A DNA stretch of 64,000 bases from Sphingomonas sp. LY29 (GTDB lineage: Bacteria; Pseudomonadota; Alphaproteobacteria; Sphingomonadales; Sphingomonadaceae), in contig NZ_CP141587.1 in NCBI RefSeq assembly GCF_035593985.1, positions 682,001-746,000 on the forward strand. The letters run 5' to 3'. Both the position numbers and the translations under genes were made by a program. This document shows, piece by piece, positions 10,059 to 16,665 of this stretch. The notes below the pieces were generated by a model. It ran no database searches. It was not told the DNA's origin and saw nothing but the letters and a program-made list of their open reading frames with translations. Position 1 is the stretch's first letter, and each line of letters opens with the position of its first letter.

Positions 10059-10307
10059 TCAGAAGACGGCCACAAGCCCCTGGAAGATGATCCCGATCGC
10101 GGCCGTCAGGCTCGAGACCTGAACCACCGATTCACCGGGCGCGCGCCGAAAGGCTAGGGCGACGACGATCAGGCACAGCGCTGCCAGGCCAATCGTCGCC
10201 ACGCGCGAAATCATGCTGTCGGGAGCGACCAGCATTACCCCATAGGCCGCGAAGAAGTGGAATGCCCAGGCCAGCATCGCCACCAAGGCGGGGCGCCAAC
10301 CGGTCAC
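10059..10307 (-). CDS. Small membrane protein of the cytochrome oxidase operon
   Basis: An 82-residue protein with about three hydrophobic helices. Its GTG start (10307) overlaps the TGA stop of the oxidase I/III gene (GTGA), so it is translated with it. No family is recognised by eye. A role as a small subunit or assembly factor of this oxidase is inferred from the coupling only. Confidence 0.75.
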   Translation of the reverse strand: MTGWRPALVAMLAWAFHFFAAYGVMLVAPDSMISRVATIGLAALCLIVVALAFRRAPGESVVQVSSLTAAIGIIFQGLVAVF

Positions 10308-12838
10308 GGCGCAACAACCCTCGTCAGAACAGCGACCAGCGCGCCCTGAATAACCGCGAACCATAGCACCCGAACGATCGCGTCGACGGTAGCATCGCGC
10401 GGCGCGAGGATGAGCCCACGGGTCCCACGCGCCACCAGGTAAAGCGCCATGATGACCACCAGGCCGACCACGGTCCCCTGCTGCGCAATCATTGCAAAGA
10501 CGGTCGCCCCCTGCCCGCTGAGATCAGGACGAAGTCCAGCGGCAAGCCAGCCGGTGGCGTCAAGCCATGTCGCTGCGGTTAGCAGGCTGGCGGCGATAAC
10601 CATCAGCACCCATGTCCGGCGCCCCGCGGCCTCGCGGCGGACCAGGCTTTGCCGCGACCACCAACCGAACGCGGCTGCGCCGCCGTACAGCAGCAGGATC
10701 GGTCCGAGCGTTCCCAATCGCGGCGGCGCGATCCAGAATTGCGGCTGGACCCCGTAAAGATAGAGGAAGCTGAAGCCGGCCATGAACATGATCATGCCAA
10801 AGACGACGAACAGGATCGTGACCGCCCACCAGCCGTGGCTCGACGGACCGGTGCGATAGGTCGGCACCTGGATGTTCGCGCCGATGTCGGCCGACGTCTG
10901 ACGGATCGGCCGGTCGGTTTCCCACACCCAGCGAAGCGTCGTAAACACCATCACGATCGCACTGAACGCGGCGAAGCCATAGGCTTGCACCGTCAGCGCC
11001 AGGAAGAAGAAGGCGGTGAAGATTGCCGACGCGAACGGCCATGGCGACGGCCCCGGCATGATTTCCACATATTGCGGTTCGGCTATGACCGGACTGGTGA
11101 CGATCGTCTCGCGAAGGCCGGTCGCGCTTCGGGGCAGAAAGTAGCGTCCGTCCTCGACTTCCTTGGCGAGTTGCGGCTGTTCCCACAGCGGCTCACGCCC
11201 CTTCACCAGAGGGATCGACCGCGTCGAATAAAGGCCGGATGGAAGCCACTCGAGCGTGCCTGCATTGAACACGTTGCCGGCATTGCCGTCTTCCGGCGCC
11301 CAGCGGAAATTGCGTGCCACGTCGAACAAGAACAACAACACCCCCAGCGCCAGGATCGCGCTGCCGACGGTAGAGATCATGTTGAGCCAGTCGAGCGCAC
11401 TTCCGGGCAAGTAGGTGAAGACGCGCCGAGGCATGCCCATCATCCCCGACAGATGCATCGGCAGGAAAGCGATGTGCATGCCGCCGAACATCAGCGCGAA
11501 GACCCACTTGCCCAATCGCTCCGACAGCGCTCGGCGGCTGATCATCGGGATCCAGTAGTAGAAGGCCGCGAACAGCGGGAAGACCATGCCGCCGATCAGT
11601 ACATAGTGGAGATGCGCGACGATGAAGTAGCTGTCGTGCGCCTGCCAATCGAACGGCACCATCGCCACCATGACGCCGGTCAGGCCGCCCATCGTGAAGA
11701 TGACGATGCTGCCAACGACGAATAGCGCCGGCGTCGACCAGCGGATCTTGCCCGATGCCAGCGTCGCGATCCACGCGAAGACCTGGATGCCAGCCGGCAC
11801 GCTGACCGCCATGCTGGCGGCGGAAAAGAAGCCGGTCGTCATTTGCGGCATTCCGACCGCGAACATGTGATGCGCCCACACGCCGAAACTGATGAACCCG
11901 GTCGCCACCATCGCGGCCACAACGAGTCGATATCCAACCAGCGGAGTCTGAGCGACCGTGGCAACCATCATCGACATCAGCCCCGCCGCCGGCAGGAAGA
12001 TGATGTAGACCTCCGGATGACCGAAGAACCAGAACAGGTGTTGCCACAGCAGGACGTCGCCGCCGCGCGTCGGATCGAAGAAGGGCCAGTTGAATGCCCG
12101 CTCCATCTCCAGCAGCAGCGTTCCAAGGATCACCGATGGAAAGGCGATCACGATCATCACTGCGAAGATCAGCATTGCCCAGGCGAACACCGGCATTTTC
12201 GCAAGGCTCATTCCCGGTGCTCGGGTTCGCAGCACACCGACGATGATTTCGATCGCGCCGGCAATCGCGCTAATCTCGATGAAGCCGATCCCGAGCAGCC
12301 AGAAGTCGGTGTTGATGCCTGGCGAATAGGCCTTGCTGGTCAGCGGCGGGTACATAAACCAACCGCCGTCGGGGGCAAGTCCGACGAACAGCGAGCAGAA
12401 GAAGGTAACCCCGCCGACGAGATACGCCCAGAAGGCATAGGCCGACAGGCGCGGGAACGGCATGTCGCGCGCGGCGAGCATCTGCGGCAGGAGCAAGATG
12501 CCCATCGCCTCGACCGCCGGCACCGCGAACAGGAACATCATCACCGTGCCGTGCATGGTGAAGAACTGGTTGTAAGTGCCGGGGTCCATGAACTCCATCA
12601 GCGGCGCGGCGAGCTGGACCCTCATCGCGAGCGCAAGGATCCCCGCCGCGAGGAAGAAGGCGAAGGCCGCGACGATGTAGTAGAAGCCGATGTAGTTGTT
12701 GTTGACCGCGGTCAGATACTGCCAGCCCTTGGGGGCGCACCAGATGCGCTTGAGCTCTTCCAATTCCTCCTTGGGTCGCGGGCCTGGGGTTGGAAAGCGG
12801 TCGTAGAGACTAGCGTCGAACCCGGTCTCCGAGCTCAT
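10304..12838 (-). CDS. Cytochrome c oxidase, fused subunit I and subunit III
   Basis: An 844-residue, roughly 19-TM protein. Residues about 1-540 are a heme-copper oxidase subunit I; the rest is a divergent subunit III-like membrane domain. Heme and CuB ligands are present: MHGTVM, GHPEVY (H274, Glu276, Tyr278), WAHHMF and VAHLHYVL. Two proton-channel positions look altered against bovine subunit I. The K-channel Lys in PTGVKVFSW is Gln352 here (PAGIQVFAW), with the nearby Thr as Ala349. The Asn seven residues after the D-channel Asp (Asp125) is Ser132. ATGA overlap with ctaC and GTGA overlap with the next gene show an operon. Confidence 0.95.
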   Translation of the reverse strand: MSSETGFDASLYDRFPTPGPRPKEELEELKRIWCAPKGWQYLTAVNNNYIGFYYIVAAFAFFLAAGILALAMRVQLAAPLMEFMDPGTYNQFFTMHGTVMMFLFAVPAVEAMGILLLPQMLAARDMPFPRLSAYAFWAYLVGGVTFFCSLFVGLAPDGGWFMYPPLTSKAYSPGINTDFWLLGIGFIEISAIAGAIEIIVGVLRTRAPGMSLAKMPVFAWAMLIFAVMIVIAFPSVILGTLLLEMERAFNWPFFDPTRGGDVLLWQHLFWFFGHPEVYIIFLPAAGLMSMMVATVAQTPLVGYRLVVAAMVATGFISFGVWAHHMFAVGMPQMTTGFFSAASMAVSVPAGIQVFAWIATLASGKIRWSTPALFVVGSIVIFTMGGLTGVMVAMVPFDWQAHDSYFIVAHLHYVLIGGMVFPLFAAFYYWIPMISRRALSERLGKWVFALMFGGMHIAFLPMHLSGMMGMPRRVFTYLPGSALDWLNMISTVGSAILALGVLLFLFDVARNFRWAPEDGNAGNVFNAGTLEWLPSGLYSTRSIPLVKGREPLWEQPQLAKEVEDGRYFLPRSATGLRETIVTSPVIAEPQYVEIMPGPSPWPFASAIFTAFFFLALTVQAYGFAAFSAIVMVFTTLRWVWETDRPIRQTSADIGANIQVPTYRTGPSSHGWWAVTILFVVFGMIMFMAGFSFLYLYGVQPQFWIAPPRLGTLGPILLLYGGAAAFGWWSRQSLVRREAAGRRTWVLMVIAASLLTAATWLDATGWLAAGLRPDLSGQGATVFAMIAQQGTVVGLVVIMALYLVARGTRGLILAPRDATVDAIVRVLWFAVIQGALVAVLTRVVAP

Positions 12839-13773
12839 TTCAACGTCTCGAGCCAGGTCGCGATCGCGGCGGTGTCCTCGGCCGGGAGCATGTCGTAGTT
12901 GGGCATGCGATTGCCCGGCTTGATCGATTGGCTGTCGCCGATCCAGCCGATCATCGTGCCACGATTGTTCGGTAGAATGCCCGCGCCCAAGGTCCGCCGC
13001 GATCCGACATTTGTGAGGTCGGGGCCGGCAAGGCCGTTAGCGGCGGTGCCCCGGACATTGTGACAGGCGGCACACCCGCTATCCATGAAAAGCTGCTGCG
13101 CGCGCGATGCGGCGACGGGTCGCGGCGCTTGACGGCTGGCCATCCATTGCTGCCACCGATCGGGCTGCTCCGCGACGACGACGAGACCCATCAGGGCATG
13201 CGCGCGGCCACAGAATTCGGCGCAGACCCCGCCATATTGCCCTGCCTCGCGAGCCTCGACCTTCAACAGGTTCGTCCGGCCGGGAAGCATGTCCTTCTTG
13301 CCCGACAGGTTGGGAACCCAGAAGCTGTGGATCACGTCGGCCGACTTGAGTTCGAATACCACCGGGCGGCCGACGGGAATGTGAATCTCGTTGGCATCGC
13401 TGAACAGGATGCGACCTTGCGGATCGAGGTAGTCGACGCGAAACCAGAAGAGTTCGCCGGTCACCCGGACGCGAAGCTCGTTTCCGGCGATAGGCGAGTT
13501 GAGCTTCGACGTCAGCGAGAGACCCCACACCAGCAGAATGGTGAGCACGACCGCGGGAAAGGCGACGCCCGCGATCCACACCGCTTTCTCGCCGCCCAAT
13601 TTGGCCTTGAACGAAGGCTTGCCCTTGATGGCAACGAGCAGCGCGAGCACGACGATACCGGTTACGACGACGCCGATCGCGAACAATACCCACGCCAGGA
13701 TCGTCACCGAAGACGCATAGGGACCGGCGGGGTCGAGCACCGGCGGCGGCCAGCCGAACAGCGCCTCCCTCAT
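12835..13773 (-). CDS. ctaC: Cytochrome c oxidase subunit II with C-terminal cytochrome c domain (caa3 type)
   Basis: A 312-residue protein with two N-terminal TM helices, a periplasmic cupredoxin domain and a C-terminal class I cytochrome c. The CuA ligands are complete: the His in SADVIHSFWVP and the C-AEF-C-GRA-H-AL-M motif. The cytochrome domain has CAACH and the axial Met in GNRMPNYDMLP. The fused cytochrome makes this a caa3-type enzyme that accepts electrons through its own heme c. ATGA overlaps join it to the cytochrome gene upstream and to the I/III fusion downstream. Confidence 0.96.
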   Translation of the reverse strand: MREALFGWPPPVLDPAGPYASSVTILAWVLFAIGVVVTGIVVLALLVAIKGKPSFKAKLGGEKAVWIAGVAFPAVVLTILLVWGLSLTSKLNSPIAGNELRVRVTGELFWFRVDYLDPQGRILFSDANEIHIPVGRPVVFELKSADVIHSFWVPNLSGKKDMLPGRTNLLKVEAREAGQYGGVCAEFCGRAHALMGLVVVAEQPDRWQQWMASRQAPRPVAASRAQQLFMDSGCAACHNVRGTAANGLAGPDLTNVGSRRTLGAGILPNNRGTMIGWIGDSQSIKPGNRMPNYDMLPAEDTAAIATWLETLK

Positions 13774-14174
13774 CGGCCGTTCTCGTACAAGAACGCCGCG
13801 ACATCTTCCGCTTCGCGCTGACTGATGGGCATTGGCGGCATGGGGGAGCCGGGCTTCACGCCGGGCGCGTTGCGGACGAACGCGGCGAGAACGTCGGGGC
13901 GATTGGGGAGGCTGCCGGCGATCATCCCGCGATCATCGAACGTGGCCAGGCTCGGACCGGTCATGCCCTTCGGCCATTCAATTCCCTCAATCTCATGACA
14001 GGCGGCGCATTGGACTTTTTCTACGACCGCACGGCCGCGTTTCGCGGCTTCGGCATCGACCGTCCAGCGCGTGTCGGGCGGGGGCTTGCAAGCGGCGCCC
14101 GAGGCGATCGCGACCGCCGTCACCAGACGTAAAATCCTGCCCGATCCGCCAACGCTTGTCCCCCCTGCTGCCAT
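13770..14174 (-). CDS. Small c-type cytochrome, probable lipoprotein
   Basis: A 134-residue exported monoheme cytochrome c. After a hydrophobic signal segment a cysteine (SGAACKPPP) suggests lipid attachment, though the lipobox is not perfect. CAACH is the heme-binding site; PMPPMPIS holds the likely axial Met. It opens the oxidase operon and overlaps ctaC by ATGA, so it is probably an electron donor to or subunit of the oxidase. The ATG at 14174 is preferred because the frame upstream is Arg-rich read-through. Confidence 0.85.
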   Translation of the reverse strand: MAAGGTSVGGSGRILRLVTAVAIASGAACKPPPDTRWTVDAEAAKRGRAVVEKVQCAACHEIEGIEWPKGMTGPSLATFDDRGMIAGSLPNRPDVLAAFVRNAPGVKPGSPMPPMPISQREAEDVAAFLYENGR

Positions 14175-14215
14175 GGCAGCGGAACCATCGGTATGGCGAA
14201 CCGGTTCCGACGCCA

Positions 14216-14917
14216 ATGAACCACATCCATCCGGCCCTGCTCCTCGCGCTTTTGTTGGTCGCCGGATGCTCGAAGCCCGACGCCGTGGCCGACCCCTTCG
14301 CGGCGACTGGCGAATTGATCGCGCTGAGCGGCGGCGAAGCGGGCGCGGCTTATGCTTGCGCGTCATGTCATGGCCTCAAGGGCGAAGGCGACGGCAATCT
14401 TTCCCCTCGCCTCGCCGGCATCGACGAAGGCTATCTATCGCGGCAGTTGGGTTTCTATGCGGAGGGGCAGCGCAGCCACGCGGAAATGGCGGCGATCGCG
14501 AAGCGGCTGTCGATGGAACAGCGGCAGAAGGTGTCTGCCTATTATGCCGCCATGGATAGGCCGAGGGCATGCGCTGATCCTTTTCCGCCAATCGCACTTT
14601 ATCATGCTGGCGATCCACGTCGGGGCATCGCCTCCTGCGCCTCCTGTCACGGTGCGACGGGCGAGGGAAATACCGGAAATCCGCCGCTAGCGGGGCAGTC
14701 TTCGGACTATCTGGCCAAGCAGCTGCGCGACTGGCGCGAGGGAAATCGGTATGGCGACGCCAATGGCACGATGACCCGCATTTCGAAGGCAATCACCCCC
14801 GCTGAGGCGCGGGCGCTGTCGGCTTATGCATCGCGCCTGCCGGGTGGTCTTCGGAATCCTCAATCTCGGGAAGCATGCCCTCCAGCACGTCGTGCCGATC
14901 CCAAAAATGGTGCTTGA
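14216..14917 (+). CDS. Diheme cytochrome c, c4-like lipoprotein
   Basis: A 233-residue exported protein with a lipoprotein signal (LLLVAGC) and two class I cytochrome domains. Each domain carries CASCHG and a following Met (HAEMAAIAKRLS and NGTMTRISKAIT), the cytochrome c4 layout. It is divergent from the oxidase operon, with only 41 bases between starts. The last roughly 20 residues look like read-through. They overlap the 3' end of the cytochrome b561 gene on the other strand by 125 bases. Confidence 0.9.
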   Translation: MNHIHPALLLALLLVAGCSKPDAVADPFAATGELIALSGGEAGAAYACASCHGLKGEGDGNLSPRLAGIDEGYLSRQLGFYAEGQRSHAEMAAIAKRLSMEQRQKVSAYYAAMDRPRACADPFPPIALYHAGDPRRGIASCASCHGATGEGNTGNPPLAGQSSDYLAKQLRDWREGNRYGDANGTMTRISKAITPAEARALSAYASRLPGGLRNPQSREACPPARRADPKNGA

Positions 14918-15452
14918 GCGCGGCGCCCACGTGCATCGGAACCAATAACGCCAGGCCGACCACGCCAAGACCGTGGGCCTGACGAGCGACATCGAGGATC
15001 CACCGCTGCCATTCGGGCGACAGGTCGTAAAAAGGCATCGCCGGCACAGGGATCACGCCGGCAATCGACAGCGGCGCAGCGGGTTGCAGAGCGGACCACA
15101 TCGCCCAGCCGCTGAGTGGCAACAGCGCAAACAGGCCGTAAAACAGGATGTGCGTGGCATGCGCCGCGACGGCCTGCCACCCGGGAATGTCCGCATCGTT
15201 GATCGGGCCTGGCACGATTGCGCGCCACACGAAACGCAACGACGCGAGCAGCAGAAGGGTCAGGCCGATCTCACTATGATGCGCATAGGCCGCGATCTTG
15301 TCGCCGCCGACCGCGATCCGCTCCATCATCCAGCCCGAGCCCAGTTGATAGAGCACCAGTGCCGCCATCACCCAATGGAAGGTAATGCCGACCGGCGTAT
15401 AGCGCCCCTTGCGGCTGTGGCGCTTCGCCCAACGACGGATTGCCCGGATCAT
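14793..15452 (-). CDS. Cytochrome b561 family protein
   Basis: A 219-residue, four-helix b-type cytochrome. Candidate heme-ligand histidines occur in GITFHWVMAAL, AYAHHSEIGL, AAHATHILFYG and RQAHGLGVVG. This family moves electrons within the inner membrane. The start at 15452 overlaps the ctaG stop (ATGA), so the two are one transcript. The C-terminal HDVLEGMLPEI segment resembles the usual family ending; about 20 further residues overlap the c4 gene antisense. Confidence 0.9.
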   Translation of the reverse strand: MIRAIRRWAKRHSRKGRYTPVGITFHWVMAALVLYQLGSGWMMERIAVGGDKIAAYAHHSEIGLTLLLLASLRFVWRAIVPGPINDADIPGWQAVAAHATHILFYGLFALLPLSGWAMWSALQPAAPLSIAGVIPVPAMPFYDLSPEWQRWILDVARQAHGLGVVGLALLVPMHVGAALKHHFWDRHDVLEGMLPEIEDSEDHPAGAMHKPTAPAPQRG

Positions 15453-16186
15453 GCCGCCGCGGGCAGTTTCATCGACCGGTACAGGATCGCGATCGCGATC
15501 AGCAGGTAGGGCAAGCTTCCCGGCGCCCACATCAACAGGCCCGCGAGTTGTTGATCCTCGATCGGCGCCAGGCCCCACTGGGCGGTGCTCGACCAATGCG
15601 GCGCGTAAAGCGCGCGAGTGGAAAAGGTCAGCAGCGCGCCAAGCGCGCCCATCAATACGGTGGTTGCCAACAGGCCGCCAACGGCCTTGATCGGCTCCGA
15701 CCGGAGCAGCGCCGCCCAGAAGAGATAGGCGCTTCCGGTAATCGATATTTGCATCAGCCAGAACAGCGCATCGTTCGACAATGCCGCCGAATAGAACGCG
15801 GGCCAGTGCCAAAGCCAGAAGATCAGCGCCTGAAGAGCCGTCGCGCGGCCGAGCCCGATGTCCCACTGCCGCGCTCGGAAGGCAAGCGCCAGCAGCGGTG
15901 CCACGCCGAGGATCAGGATCAGGTGATGCACCGAGCGACCGGCGAACAGCGCCACGCCCAAGGCGCAGAAAGGACTGACGAACAGAAAGAGCGAGAGGCC
16001 GATCGAGCCGGCGAAATATTGGCGATCACGCTTCCGGTCGATCGCGCGGAAGCCTGCAGCAGCGGCAACCGCCAGCACCACCAACAGGAGCGGATCGAAA
16101 TTCCAACGGGAAGGTAGTTCGGAAGGCGACGGCGGAGGACCGCAGTAAGACATGATCGTCTGCGCAATCTCGACAGCGGGCTGCAC
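15449..16186 (-). CDS. ctaG: Cytochrome c oxidase assembly factor CtaG (caa3 type)
   Basis: A 245-residue polytopic membrane protein of the caa3-type CtaG family, which differs from the Cox11 type. Family features include the N-terminal YCGPPPSPSEL...RWNFDPLLL segment, SVHHLILI and WLWHWPAFY. It probably helps metal-centre assembly for the oxidase encoded just downstream. The GTG at 16186 follows AGGG and overlaps by one base the stop of an 11-residue leader ORF. An ATG at 16153 is a possible alternative start. Confidence 0.88.
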   Translation of the reverse strand: MQPAVEIAQTIMSYCGPPPSPSELPSRWNFDPLLLVVLAVAAAAGFRAIDRKRDRQYFAGSIGLSLFLFVSPFCALGVALFAGRSVHHLILILGVAPLLALAFRARQWDIGLGRATALQALIFWLWHWPAFYSAALSNDALFWLMQISITGSAYLFWAALLRSEPIKAVGGLLATTVLMGALGALLTFSTRALYAPHWSSTAQWGLAPIEDQQLAGLLMWAPGSLPYLLIAIAILYRSMKLPAAA

Positions 16187-16221
16187 TATTTCGCCCTGCC
16201 CTGCTTGTTCGACTTGCCCAT
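16186..16221 (-). CDS. Putative 11-codon leader ORF of ctaG
   Basis: ATG at 16221 follows a strong GAGGGAG site and reads MGKSNKQGRAK, then TAG. The stop shares its last base with the ctaG GTG start (TAGTG). Such a layout could couple or gate ctaG translation. It is too short to judge by composition. Confidence 0.3.
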   Translation of the reverse strand: MGKSNKQGRAK

Positions 16222-16285
16222 CGTCTCCCTCTCAAGGGAGGCAACACATTGATGCGGATCGGGTTGCAGCGCCATCTTCGGCAGA

Positions 16286-16322
16286 CAAAAAGAAAGCGGC
16301 GGCGCCTTTCGACGCCGCCGCT
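16286..16322 (-). terminator. Intrinsic terminator after the Flp pilin gene
   Basis: On the minus strand GCGGCGGCG and CGCCGCCGC form a 9-bp stem around TCGAAAGG, followed by TTTCTTTTTG. It lies 26 bases after the pilin stop. Confidence 0.9.
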
Positions 16323-16347
16323 CCTTTTCTTCGACTTGGCGAGAAGC

Positions 16348-16506
16348 TTAGAGCTTCGTCGCGACGTCGTTGAAGGTGCTCGACAGGTTCGAGCCGATGT
16401 TGCCCATGGCGGCAATCGCGGCAACGGCGATGAGGGCGGCGATCAGGCCGTATTCAATCGCGGTCGCACCCTTGTTGTTCTTGATCAGCTTGAGAAACTT
16501 CGACAT
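16348..16506 (-). CDS. Flp/Fap-type pilin
   Basis: A 52-residue type IVb pilin. A short basic leader is followed by the class-defining NKGATAIEYGLIAALIAVAA segment, with the Glu-Tyr pair at the start of the hydrophobic helix and the cleavage site after NNKG. AGGAG lies 8 bases before the ATG. A strong terminator follows, so it is a single-gene transcript. No tad/cpa secretion genes are in this window; assembly must depend on genes elsewhere. Confidence 0.93.
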   Translation of the reverse strand: MSKFLKLIKNNKGATAIEYGLIAALIAVAAIAAMGNIGSNLSSTFNDVATKL

Positions 16507-16665
16507 TTCCGGTCTCCTAAAGGCTCCACAAAAGGGGATCCACTTTCCCCCACCTTCGCGGCCTTTCGGCGCGTCGGTCGATCCTCAAATACGGGCCCAA
16601 GGGTTGAGAAAGGTTTAAGACCGCCGGTTTTCGATCGTTAACCATCAATTTTTTCGCAGTGAGCC

